54,902 nucleotides of DNA, taken from assembly GCA_964390795.1 (NCBI GenBank), contig CAYMLQ010000004.1, positions 1 through 54,902 of the forward strand, in the 5' to 3' direction. This DNA comes from CAYMLQ01 sp964390795 (GTDB lineage Bacteria > Verrucomicrobiota > Kiritimatiellia > RFP12 > UBA1067). Made by a program: the position numbers and the translations under genes. Under the pieces are notes generated by a model. That model saw nothing but the letters and a program-made list of their open reading frames with translations, was not told the origin of the DNA and ran no database searches. Positions 34,741 to 44,700 of this stretch are shown piece by piece; position 1 is the first letter of the stretch, and each line of letters starts with the position of its first letter.

Positions 34741-35805
34741 TTACGCGAACGGGCTCTCCTTCTTGACCAGCGACAGGATGCGCATCGTCTCGATGGCCGT
34801 GTCCAGCGACACCGGATACGGCTTGTTCTCGCGGATCACGTTGAAAACATGCTCCCAGATGAGCGTCATGCCCGAGTCCGCCTTCGGCTTCACCGGAATC
34901 TTCGTCTCGACCCAGCGCAGCGTCTCGGGCGTGACCTCGCGCCCCAAGGGCGGGGTCCGCACGCTCGAGCGACGCCGCGCCAACTTCTGCTTGCGATCCA
35001 GCACCAGCAGCGTCCCCTCGGCCGCATTCGGATACAGCGTAAAGGACCCTTTGGAACCCGTGACCAAGAACAGCGGCACTTCGCCGACGCGCCCGCCGGA
35101 AATCTCGAGATCGACGGTCAGACCGGCCATATTGCGCAGCATGATGCGCACATAGTCCTCCGCGTCGCCCACTGCGGCCACGCGCTTCAGATCCGACCAC
35201 ACCTTGATCGGCGGCGTCCTCAGCAGTTCCAGCGCCTGATCGAGGAAGGCGGGCCCCAGCGCCAGCGCCGCTCCGCCGGCACAACGCTTCACGGCCTGCC
35301 AGTCGTCGCGCCGCTCGTAAGCGCCCCGGCGCATCTGGATGTCGTAAATCTCGCCGAGCACGCCCGACTCCATCACCTCCCGCACCTGCAGGTAGGCAGC
35401 CTCGAACCGGTAGTTGTGGCGCACGAGCAGCCGGTTGCCGGCCTTGATCGACGCCGCACGCAGCACCATCGCCTCGTCGTGGTCGCGGCAGAAGGGCCGC
35501 TCGACGCTGACCCACTTGCTGGTCTTCAACGCCTGCATCACGTGCGCGGCATGGTCATCGGAACGCGTCGCGATGTCGACCAGCTCCACATCCGGATCGG
35601 CGAGCAGATCCTCATACCGCCGGTAGGTGCGGCACTCGGGATACCGCTCGACAGCCAGGTCACGGCGCTCCTTGACCGGATCACACACGGCAATTATTTT
35701 AAACAGTTCGGGATACAGATCCAGCTCAGGACAATGCATTTCCAGCCCTGCTCGTCCCAGCCCTACGACACCCATCCGAATCGGGGGGCGAGTTGTACGA
35801 ATCAT
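34741..35805 (-). CDS. Gfo/Idh/MocA-family protein with degenerate catalytic site
   Basis: ATG 35805 is chosen: AGAGGAG lies 8 nt upstream and the Rossmann fold starts at once (MGVVGLGRAG, G15-x-G17-x-x-G20). An ORF start 16 codons earlier has no site. 354 residues: N-terminal NAD(P)-binding domain (to about 125) and C-terminal alpha/beta domain. The family's EKP motif is ERP here (E102-R103-P104), so the usual catalytic Lys is Arg. In the segment GGAALALGPAFLDQALEL the usual His is also missing. It may be a non-catalytic or altered oxidoreductase. Substrates in this family are often sugars, and none can be assigned. A good promoter lies upstream. Confidence 0.88.
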   Translation of the reverse strand: MIRTTRPPIRMGVVGLGRAGLEMHCPELDLYPELFKIIAVCDPVKERRDLAVERYPECRTYRRYEDLLADPDVELVDIATRSDDHAAHVMQALKTSKWVSVERPFCRDHDEAMVLRAASIKAGNRLLVRHNYRFEAAYLQVREVMESGVLGEIYDIQMRRGAYERRDDWQAVKRCAGGAALALGPAFLDQALELLRTPPIKVWSDLKRVAAVGDAEDYVRIMLRNMAGLTVDLEISGGRVGEVPLFLVTGSKGSFTLYPNAAEGTLLVLDRKQKLARRRSSVRTPPLGREVTPETLRWVETKIPVKPKADSGMTLIWEHVFNVIRENKPYPVSLDTAIETMRILSLVKKESPFA

Positions 35806-35873
35806 AACAGCTTCTCCTCTGGCACGTCCCGGAAGGCAGCAAATCGTCGCCAACGGCTCAAACGTGTACCTTT

Positions 35874-35902
35874 ACCGTAGCGATTTTTGGAATCCTAGTC
35901 AA
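35874..35902 (-). promoter_or_regulatory. Candidate sigma-70 promoter of the Gfo/Idh-type gene
   Basis: On the minus strand, TTGACT (35902-35897), 17 nt, TACGGT (35879-35874). The predicted start is about 60 nt before the ATG at 35805. Confidence 0.5.
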
Positions 35903-35957
35903 CAATCGGTTTCTTTTTTCTGTTCCTCCAATAAAACGACACCGGCGCATCGCCTTC

Positions 35958-35986
35958 TTGTTTCGCGCCCGCGTTTCTGGCATAAT
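35958..35986 (+). promoter_or_regulatory. Candidate sigma-70 promoter of pcnB
   Basis: TTGTTT (35958-35963), exactly 17 nt, CATAAT (35981-35986; 5 of 6 to consensus). The predicted start is about 35993, which coincides with an ATG. Confidence 0.5.
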
Positions 35987-35992
35987 CTCACC

Positions 35993-36043
35993 ATGTTTCC
36001 TTCGTACCAACAACAAAACACCCCTGAAGACCATGTTCTTTAA
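35993..36043 (+). CDS. Possible 16-codon leader ORF overlapping the pcnB start
   Basis: ATG at 35993 reads MFPSYQQQNTPEDHVL and stops at TAA 36041-36043, overlapping the first 11 nt of pcnB. The start lies 6 nt after the -10 element, so its mRNA could be leaderless. Translation of it would bring ribosomes to the pcnB start, which lacks a strong ribosome binding site. Chance is not excluded. Confidence 0.25.
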   Translation: MFPSYQQQNTPEDHVL

Positions 36044-37445
36044 GAAAAAATCCCCGGTCATCCGTGAGCGTGACGCACACTGTATTTCACGTGCCAATAT
36101 CGACGCCGACGCTCTGAGAGTCCTTTACCGGCTCGCCAATTCAGGACATATCGCCTATCTGGTGGGAGGCAGCGTCCGCGATCTGCTGCTCGGACGCCAG
36201 CCCAAGGATTTCGATATCGGGACGGACGCGCGTCCCAACGACATCCGCCGCCTCTTCCGCAACTGCTTCCTCATCGGGCGGCGCTTTCGCCTCGCGCACA
36301 TCGTGTTCGGGCGCAAGATCATCGAAACCAGCACGTTCCGCCGCCAGCCCGACGAGAGCGAGAGCGAGAACGGCATCTACCAGACCGAGGACAACACGTT
36401 CGGCACGCCGGAGGAGGACGCCAAGCGGCGCGACTTCACGGTCAACGGGCTCTTCTACGACATCAAGACCTTTTCGGTGATCGACTATGTCGAAGGCCTC
36501 AAAGATCTTGAGAAAAAAGTGCTGCGCTGCATCGGCGACCCCAACACCCGCTTCCGCGAAGACCCTGTCCGGATGATGCGCGCCGTGAAGTTCGCCGCCC
36601 GCCTCGGGTTCACCATCGACCGCGCCAGCCGCAAGGCGATGCTCAAGCACCACGCCGACATTCTGAACGCCTCGGTTCCGCGCGTCTGTGAAGAGGTCTA
36701 CCGGCTCTTCACGTACGCGGCCTCGTGCACAGCCTTCAAACTGCTGTGGGAACTCAAGCTGCTCCAGGACCTCCTTCCGGAGGTCGACGCCTACATCCAC
36801 GCCACGGGCGGCCTGAAGTCCCCGCTCTGGAAATATCTGGCCACGCTGGACGCCGACCCCCAGAACGCCGAACTTTCGTACGGCGTCTGCACCGCCTGCC
36901 TCTATTACCCGCTCTTCCTCGCCCAGCTCCGGCAGGAGGAGGCTCACGCGCCGCACGGCCGCGTCAACCGCCAGCATGTCGCACGCCAGGTGCTCCACCC
37001 GATCGCCCAGCGCCTGCACATCCCCAAGTCCACGCTCTTCACCGCCATCGCGCTGATGGACACGCAGCGCCGCTTCTCCGAGTCCCCCAGAAAGGGACGC
37101 GGGCACCGCTTCGTTTTCCACTCCTCCTTCCCTGAAGCCCTCGCTTTCCAGCGGATCCTGACCGCCGCCGAGGGCGGCGACCTCACGCTCCTCAACGAGT
37201 GGCAGGCGGTCTACGAGGAGGAGGTCGCGCGCAACATCCCGCCCCCCTGCGGCGAAGGCCTGGCCGAAGAAGAAGAGGCCAACGAGCCGCGCGACGCCGA
37301 ACCGCTGGAGACCCGCCGCCGCAGGCGCCGCCGCAAGCCGCGCCCGAACGGGCCGCAGCCCGCGAACCGGACGGACGAGAACGGCGAGCCGCGCATCACC
37401 GTCAGCGAAGTGCCGTTCGCCGACCGGACGGACGGCTGCGACTGA
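36033..37445 (+). CDS. pcnB: Poly(A) polymerase/CCA-adding family nucleotidyltransferase (PcnB-like)
   Basis: It adds nucleotides to RNA 3' ends. ATG 36033 (MFFKKKSPVIRERD) is chosen because the TTG 75 nt upstream coincides with the promoter -35. 470 residues, PcnB-like length. The class II nucleotidyltransferase head is clear: VGGSVRDLLLGRQPKDFDIG (about 48-67) with the two catalytic Asp in DFDIGT, then KIIETSTFRR, KRRDFTVNGLFYD and the RNA-binding core DPNTRFREDPVRMMRAVKFA. The C-terminal 60 residues are acidic and then very basic (RRRRRRRKPRP), as in PcnB tails. The early basic residues and the tail favour poly(A) polymerase over CCA-adding enzyme, though the two are hard to separate by eye. 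Confidence 0.88.
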   Translation: MFFKKKSPVIRERDAHCISRANIDADALRVLYRLANSGHIAYLVGGSVRDLLLGRQPKDFDIGTDARPNDIRRLFRNCFLIGRRFRLAHIVFGRKIIETSTFRRQPDESESENGIYQTEDNTFGTPEEDAKRRDFTVNGLFYDIKTFSVIDYVEGLKDLEKKVLRCIGDPNTRFREDPVRMMRAVKFAARLGFTIDRASRKAMLKHHADILNASVPRVCEEVYRLFTYAASCTAFKLLWELKLLQDLLPEVDAYIHATGGLKSPLWKYLATLDADPQNAELSYGVCTACLYYPLFLAQLRQEEAHAPHGRVNRQHVARQVLHPIAQRLHIPKSTLFTAIALMDTQRRFSESPRKGRGHRFVFHSSFPEALAFQRILTAAEGGDLTLLNEWQAVYEEEVARNIPPPCGEGLAEEEEANEPRDAEPLETRRRRRRRKPRPNGPQPANRTDENGEPRITVSEVPFADRTDGCD

Positions 37446-37469
37446 CGCGCCGGGGTATCGCTTGTCTAT

Positions 37470-37527
37470 AACTTGAGCGTTGAACGTTTGTTTGAACTCT
37501 CAACTCTCAACGTTCAACTCTCAAGTT
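37470..37527. repeat. Period-7 inverted pair (19-bp arms) after pcnB
   Basis: AACTTGAGCGTTGAACGTT (37470-37488) and AACGTTCAACTCTCAAGTT (37509-37527) pair with one mismatch; both arms and the loop are built of GAGNGTT-type units. It starts 25 nt after the pcnB stop codon. No U-run follows, so it is not a classical terminator. Confidence 0.88.
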
Positions 37528-37597
37528 AAGAAAGTTACCCTCTCGTTTGTTCCCGCTCTGCGGGCGGCATCGTCTGCCAAGGGAATCGAGGTGCCAC

Positions 37598-38593
37598 GTG
37601 TCATACCTTTTCCGTCACCCGCTGCGACGGAGCCCGCTGGCCTTTGCCGCCAGTTTCTGTGCGGTTGCCTGCTTATGGGCAGGCCCGGCCGGAGCGGCGC
37701 CCCGCATCACGACGCCGCAGGCAACCTACGCGTTCGGCTGGCGCGACTCTGCTGCGACGGTCACCAACCGTTTCACCTTGCGCAATGCGGGCGACGCCCC
37801 GCTGCTCCTCACCGATATCCGTCTCTCGTGCGGCTGTTCGCGAGCCGAGCCTGAGCGCCGGGTGCTCGGCCCCGGCGAGGAGACGGCGCTGGAGGTGCAG
37901 ACGGCGCTGAGCGGGTTGAACGGCCCCTTGCGCAAATCCGCGACCGTGACCTCAAACGACCCCGACACGCCTTACCTCACCCTCTGGATCGAAGGCGAAG
38001 CGCGCGCCGCCGTATGCCTAGAACCGCCAAGTGTCTCGTTCGGCCGCGTACACCCCCGGGAGCCCCCCACGCCCGTCACGGTCCTGCTGGCCGGCTATCT
38101 CACGAATGTGACGATCACCGCCGCAATCTCTGACAATCCGGTCTTTGCCGTGTCGGTCGAACCCGGCGGCCGCACGCTCGCCTTGGCGCCGCCGTGCATG
38201 AACGCGCCCGGCGCACAGCGCGGACAGGTGCGCGTCACGCTCTCCGACCCGGCGCAACCCGCCCTCGCCCTGCACCTCTATGCGTGGCTGGACGATGTGC
38301 TGCGGGTGGTGCCGTCGGCCCTCGCCTTCCGCCCCGGAGGAGAACCCGCGTCGACGCGCCTCGTGATCGTCCGGCCCGGCACGGCTAAACGCTTCCGGAT
38401 CACGGGGGCCGTCATTGAGGGCGGTACCGGCCAGGCCGACGCCTTGGCGCGGCCGGACGGCAGCTACCAGGTCGCCGTCCAGCGGGTCATCCCCGACACC
38501 CTGGCCACCAACGCCACCCTGCTCATCAGGACTGACCTGCCGGAGCGCCCGGAATGGCGCGTGCCGCTGCGCCGCGAAGGCCATGCCCCGTGA
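37598..38593 (+). CDS. Exported DUF1573 protein
   Basis: GTG 37598 is chosen, with GAGGTGCC just upstream. It gives VSYLFRHPLRRSPLAFAASF and then a hydrophobic core ending AGPAGAA, a Sec signal peptide; an earlier in-frame TTG (37547) would bury it. 331 residues. Residues about 40-125 match DUF1573: FTLRNAGDAPLLLTDIRLSC, GCS, and LGPGEETALEV, with the usual Cys-Gly-Cys and the SNDP strand. Two more Ig-like domains of the same style follow (VCLEPPSVSFGRVHPRE; VVPSALAFRPGG). DUF1573 proteins are common in Bacteroidota and PVC envelopes; the function is unknown. It precedes three larger exported proteins by 133 nt, and a separate -10 element lies in between. Confidence 0.82.
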   Translation: MSYLFRHPLRRSPLAFAASFCAVACLWAGPAGAAPRITTPQATYAFGWRDSAATVTNRFTLRNAGDAPLLLTDIRLSCGCSRAEPERRVLGPGEETALEVQTALSGLNGPLRKSATVTSNDPDTPYLTLWIEGEARAAVCLEPPSVSFGRVHPREPPTPVTVLLAGYLTNVTITAAISDNPVFAVSVEPGGRTLALAPPCMNAPGAQRGQVRVTLSDPAQPALALHLYAWLDDVLRVVPSALAFRPGGEPASTRLVIVRPGTAKRFRITGAVIEGGTGQADALARPDGSYQVAVQRVIPDTLATNATLLIRTDLPERPEWRVPLRREGHAP

Positions 38594-38670
38594 GCGCCAG
38601 CCGGACACCTCGAAGGTGAACGGTGAATATTATTGCATTATTTCTCTGGCAACCCGGAAGAACACCGACG

Positions 38671-38676
38671 TATAAT
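38671..38676 (+). promoter_or_regulatory. Candidate -10 element (TATAAT) before the 2075-aa gene
   Basis: A perfect TATAAT lies 50 nt upstream of the ATG at 38727. The best -35 is weak (TGGCAA at 38647, 18-nt spacer). The surrounding sequence is A+T-rich compared with neighbouring genes. Confidence 0.4.
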
Positions 38677-38726
38677 ACGACTATCAGGTATATATGCATG
38701 GTTTGCGTATGTGAAGGAGCGGCCGT

Positions 38727-41700
38727 ATGCACGGGAAACGGAGCGACAACACGAGGCGGGTAGAAGCGAGCTGCCGACGGGCGCGACGGTGGCTGGAGAG
38801 CGTCTGCGCGGCTGCGGTTTGCATGAGCGCGCAGATGGTCTGCGCGCAACTGCTGCCGCCGGTTGCGGATGACTGGGCGCGCGGCGGCCTGACCGTAGTC
38901 GAGGGCTGGACCTTCGCCTCAAACAACGCCGGGCGCGTCTCGTTCACAGGGGGCGAAAGCCTCGACCCGTTCGGGGCCTCGGGCAGCGCGTACGGCACGT
39001 CCAGTTTCTTCCGCGGCAACACCTACAAGGCGACCGGAGGCTTCTCTACCCTGCTTGGCCACGAATTTTACCTCACGCGCTCGATCCCCGTGCAGATCGC
39101 GTTCTGCGTCTACGAGAGCGCGGCGACGAACGGCCCGTTCGCACTGATCGACCAAGTGACGGTCTACGCGCCCTCCGGCTCGGGCTTCATCAGCAGCGGG
39201 CAGCGCGGCGTTCCCCTGCGCAGCGGAAAATTTTACGCCATCGGCGCGGCGATCACGGAAACCGCAACCTACCAGCGCCTGACCGCCCTTTCGCTGCCCA
39301 TCGAGTGCGGCAACCTGACCTGCGTCAAGGGCGTCGGGGCTGACTCCCTGCCCGCCGACACGGTGACCTCGTTCACGACGTATAGCTCCCCGCACCGCCA
39401 GAGGCTGCGACTGGCAGGCGGCTACGACGAGGTGCCGGACAAGTTCACCTCCACGAGCGACTCCAGCGCCACCGGATACATGAAGGGCAACCTCTACACG
39501 GCCACCAGCAACACGTGGCTCCTGGGCCACGGGCTCTACGTGCCGCGCAGCGCCACCAAAACCATCAACCTGTTCGTCTATGAGAGCGCGATACGAACCG
39601 GCACCTACACGCGCGTCGACCTCCAGAGCGTGACGGCCCCGGCCGCCACCAACTTCGTGTCGGCTTCCACGCAGATTCCGCTGACCGCAGGACACTTCTA
39701 CCTCATTGGCGGACATTGCAGCGCCAGTTTCTCGTACGAGTTCGCCAACGGCTTCTACGACGCGCCGTACGGCTTCGACTGGGGCCAGGCCATCGAGGGC
39801 TTCTCCAGCAGCCAGCCGTCAGGCCCGCCCGCGACCGTCATCAAGGCCGCAGCCACCAACCAGAATGTCTACAGCGCCTGCGTGATGGTCGGCGACCGGC
39901 CCGCCGTGCGCATGGACACCTCCGCCGTCTCGATGTCCACCAACAGCATGACCGTCGTGGTCGCGTCGGCCGGCTACAGCGACCTGACGCTCGCCTTCGA
40001 CCACCGCGAGTCGGGCGACGATACGCAGGCCGGAGACGGCGTGTTCGTGAGCGCCAACGGCACGACGTTCACCAACGTGCTGGCGATCGAGGGCACCACC
40101 ACCGCCTGGAAGCATTACGAGACCAACATCATCGCGCTGGCCGAGGCCGCAGGAGTCTCGACCTCCAGCAACCTCTACATCCGCCTCCAGCAGCAGGACG
40201 ACTATCCGTGGCCCACCGACGGAAGAGAATTCGCGAACATCCGCGTCTTCGCCAAACCGGATCTCGCCTGGCAGGCGCTCGACGCGACGCATGCCAGCTA
40301 CCTCTTCCGCGGCAGCGTCGCCAAGACCTTCAACCTGTCCGGAACCGTGCGCCTCGCTGGCGGCACCAACGACGTGGTCGCGCAAGACGTCAGCGTGCGC
40401 CACCGCCTTTATGATTTTCAAGGCGTGGTGCAAACCTCGACCGGCTCTTTCACTGCCGACGTCCCTGCGCTGGGCCACCGGCAGGCCCCGTTCGACTTCT
40501 CTTTGACGGTGCCCGCCGGAACGATCCTGACCCAGAGCTACTACTGGGTCGACGCCACGCTGGATTCGGCTGGCGCGCTCGCCGAGGGCCGAGAGAACAA
40601 CAACGCGACCTGGCCTGACTTTCTGGTGAACCATTACTCCGGCACGCTGCGCTTCAGCAACACCGCCGCCACCGTCACGCTCACCAGTTGGGGCTTCCAG
40701 CCAAACTTCGGTGCGCCCATCTATTCGCCCGTCCGCCATCTCATTACGGGCACCGGCTCCCTGGCCGACCGCACCTTCGCTTTCACTAACCTGATGGTCC
40801 GCAAGCAACTGAGCACCGGCGATTACGAGATCGACCCCGACGAAACGCAGTTCTTTGCCCTGCCCGGACTCAGCGGCACCACCGGCACCATAGCCGGCGT
40901 GCAGTTCCTTTACGACAGCGATATCCACCTGAGCCGGCAGGGCGTGCGCGCGTTCGTCTCCGTGTTTCTGCCTGCCGGCTGCGCATTCGTTACAGATCCC
41001 GAAAGTCCGTGGGGGGTGGCGCATGTCAAAAGCTCGAGCCCCGTCAGCCTCGACGCGAACCTCAGCCCGACCGGCACGGTCTCCATCGCTCTCGACGGGC
41101 AAAGGCGCTATTTTTTCGAGGAGTCCAAGCCGCTCTATTTCGAAACCTCGACGCTCCTCTGGAACACGTCCGGCGGCAGCTTTGCCATCATCCCTTCCTC
41201 GGTCGTCTACGCGCACGACGGCGCGATGGATGCGCTTGACGCCTTGGCCTCCGGCGGCCAGATCTCGCTCGCCGCCGCCGTGCGCCGTTCCAACGACGGG
41301 TACTACCGGTCGGCCTTCGGCAGCCCCTACTTTCTCCTCCTCACCCGCGACGCGCAAGGTGCGGCGCAGATCAGTTGTATCGTCGCGCTCGCTGCGAGCA
41401 GCTTTCGCACGCACTTTCCTTACGATGTCGCGCTCGCCTGGGACGCGGCCAGCGGACTGATGATCGACAACGACCTGCCCGCCGACTCGCAGGCCAGCAG
41501 CCGTTTGATTTCAGGGCGTGACTTCAGCGTGCCCTACACCACAGGCTGCCCCGGCGGCTGCGCGGGCGCGGACAACTCCCGTCCGCTGGACTGCCAGAAC
41601 GTCGCGGACGCCTTCTATTTTACGAGCGACGGAGGCCTTTTCGTGCCCTGCGCCTTCAGCAACGGCACGGCAGACCTGCGCTGGGGTTACCTGCCGAGTA

Positions 41701-44700
41701 AGAACGACTACGCCCAGCGCGCCTACGGGTTTTCCGAGGGCGTCCTGCACGTGCCGGGCCACTTTCTTCGGGCCGACGACTGCCCGGCGGCGCTCACCGA
41801 CGACGACATGCCAGGAGCGCTCCTGCTCACGGCCGTGGGCGGCGCGGGAGATGAGCTGACACGGCCCTTTGAGGCGGGTTACACCCGAGGCGACGGCAAT
41901 CCCGCCGGCGTCACCGTGCAGTGGCAGGACGCGTCCTGCCTCGGCAAAACACTCGTGGGCGGCAAACAGGTACTCGGCCCCTACCCACTCGACCAGTCCT
42001 GCAAGCTCTATGTCCGCAGTTCCGGCATCAGCGGCGTCCATGTGGCGGACTCCTCGTTCGGCTCCCAGACCGTCCCGATCTACGGCTACCCATTCCGGCT
42101 CGACTGCCTCGCGTTCTCCTACCTGTCGCTCGTCAACAAGGGCTCGTTCACATCTGGCAAGCTCACCGTGCCGGCCCCCAGCGCCTTTGAAATCAACTTC
42201 GCCGAGTTGCGCCTCAACTGCCTCGGCGACGTGGAATCGGCGGTGCCGTCCACCGCGCTCACCACGCTCGACCTCGCCTACTGGTCGGCAAGGGTGGCGC
42301 CCGCCTCCCTCCAGTTCGCCTCGACGAACGCCTGTTCCGTCGGCGACAAGACGCTCCTGATGGACGTGACCCTGAACGTCGCCAGCATCCCCGAGCCGCT
42401 CTTCGGACGCCTGGGCGTGCTGTCCAACGGCAACCTCTCGGCGGCCTCCGACCTCAACGTGGGCTGCGACTCGCGCCTGACCCTGCCCCGCACGGTCACC
42501 CTGCCCGGCCCCGGCACCAGCCACTATACGCTGCGCCCCGTGGGCAAAGCGTATTTCAACGACTACCGCCACAAGGGAGATCTCTACGAAATCGGCGACG
42601 GGATGCTCACCTTCGCGGGCGAGCTGGACGTGCCCTTCTTCGAGAACCTGCTGGTGCAGGCCTTCACCAGCGCCCAGTCGTCCGGACCGCCGTTGACCTA
42701 CCTCGTGGGCGGCTGGCCCACCGAGGGCTGGAAGATCGGAGGCCAGACGCCCTTCACCAGCGCCGCGTTCGATGCCACCAACGCGGGACATCCCACGAAC
42801 AACGCCGCGCCCTCCTTCTCCGACTACATTGCGGGAAACGACTCCGCCTACATCCCGCACGCGCGCCGCGAGTGGATGGCCGGCATCGGCTTCGACATCG
42901 GCGTGCGCTGGGATTCCGCCACGCGCAGCTTCCGCTCGCCGGCCCCAAAAACCAGCGACCTGATTGTGCTCCAGACCGAGTACAACGTGCCGCAACTCAA
43001 TGCCGAGCGCGCCGAGATCACCTTTGGCATGCAGTACGGCGAGCTGCCCGCGCTCAACCTCTCCAGCGCGATGTTCAATGCCGTCGACGCGACGACCGGT
43101 ATCTCCGAACGCCTCACGTCCGTCGTCGGAAGCGCCGTCACCGATGCGCTGGACGACGGCGTCGCGACGCTCAACAAGCTGACGTCCACCGACCCGACCG
43201 TCCTGCTCGGCAGCACCCTCTCCGACCAGGTCAATCCGTTTGTGAACACGCTCTACAGCGCGCTGACGAATGCGTACGCCACCGGCAGCTCCGTCACCAA
43301 TGTCATCGTCGGCTATATCCGAACCGGAGAGGGCGTTCAGAAGGACACTCTGAAAACGCTCCTGGGAAATATCGTCGAAGGTACCGAGTCGGTCGGCAAG
43401 GGCCTTGGTTTGGCCGAGGACCTGCAAGACAAGATCGACGACGCCCTCGCCATGATTGACGCCGTCGCCGCCCCGCAGTTGGGCAGTGTCAGCCTGCTGC
43501 AGAAGGTGGACGGCGAGTACCCGCTCCTGAAAGCCCTCGCCAACGTGCTGCTGCTTTTCGCCATGCCCGCTCTGGACGAAGGCAACTCGGCCCTCACGCA
43601 AAAGATCAACGACATCATGGACGGACTCACGCCAACCCTCGACACGGTACGCGAGACGCTGTTGGAAGTGCGCAGCCAACTCGAGGATACGCGTGCGGCG
43701 CTGGCTGACAACGGCGAGTTCCGCAACGAGTTGAAAGACCTGGTCAATAACAACGCCGCGCAGATTGACGCGCTCGCCGCCACCGTGGCGGACCGGCTGG
43801 TGACCGAAATCACCGCCCTTGACGGCGCCTTCTCGCCCCGCACCAACTACACGCCCGAGGAAATCAAGGCCTTGCTCCGCACGACGATCACCGACGCGCT
43901 GCGCGAGGCGGTGCCCATCGGACAACTCCAGCGCGTGGTGCGGGCGCGCATGCTCGACGTCGACCGGCAGATCCGCGGCGGCGTCGACTCGGTCATGGGG
44001 CAGGTGAACCAGGCGATGCGCGACGCGCTGTCCGAAGTCGTCGGCAGCCTTGACACCTCGGTCTCCGGCATGTCGTCCGCGCTCGCCGACGTGCTAGGCA
44101 CCGGGCAGATCGAGGGCTACGCGCACATCCAGGGCGACTCGCTCGACAAGCTCCGCCTCGACCTCGCCATGCAACTGAAGGTTCCCGAGGAGATGCAGTT
44201 CGCGGGTTTCCTCGAGATCAACAACGAGCAGACCACGGCCTCGGGCGGCTGCGCCTTCAAGGAAGGCTCCACGTACAAGGTCACGCTCGGCGCAAAGGAC
44301 GTCGCCTGCAACTGGCTGGGCTCGGCGATGCGGATCAACTGCGACTGCTTCTTCACGCTCAACGACGGCAAACCCAAAGGCATGGGCGGCGGCATCGAGC
44401 TGGTCGGCGGGTCGCTCAAGTTCGAGACGCTCGAGGTGGAGCGCTTCGGCGCAGCCGTGGCGTTCGGCGCGCTGGAAAACTACCTCGCCGCGTCTGCCCG
44501 GCTCGTCATGAACGGCAGCGTGGAGATCGAGGGAGGCCTCTTCTTCGGCCGCACCTGCACGCTCGCGCCGCTGAAGCTCGTCGACGCCAACGTCGGCGAC
44601 CTGCTGGGCCAGCCGCCCTTTACCGGCGCCTACGTCTACGGCGAAGGCTGGGTGCCGATCTACGACTACGGCTGCGCCTTCCGGATCAAGGCGGGAGCGG

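Noticed and set aside
37470..37527. Intrinsic terminator of pcnB
   Set aside because: The hairpin is good but is followed by AAGAAAGTT rather than a U-run, and it is better explained as an inverted period-7 tract.
41511..43925. 804-codon minus-strand frame opposite the 2075-aa gene
   Set aside because: Antisense shadow with no signal peptide or motif; the sense gene has a ribosome binding site, a signal peptide and coupling to the next gene.
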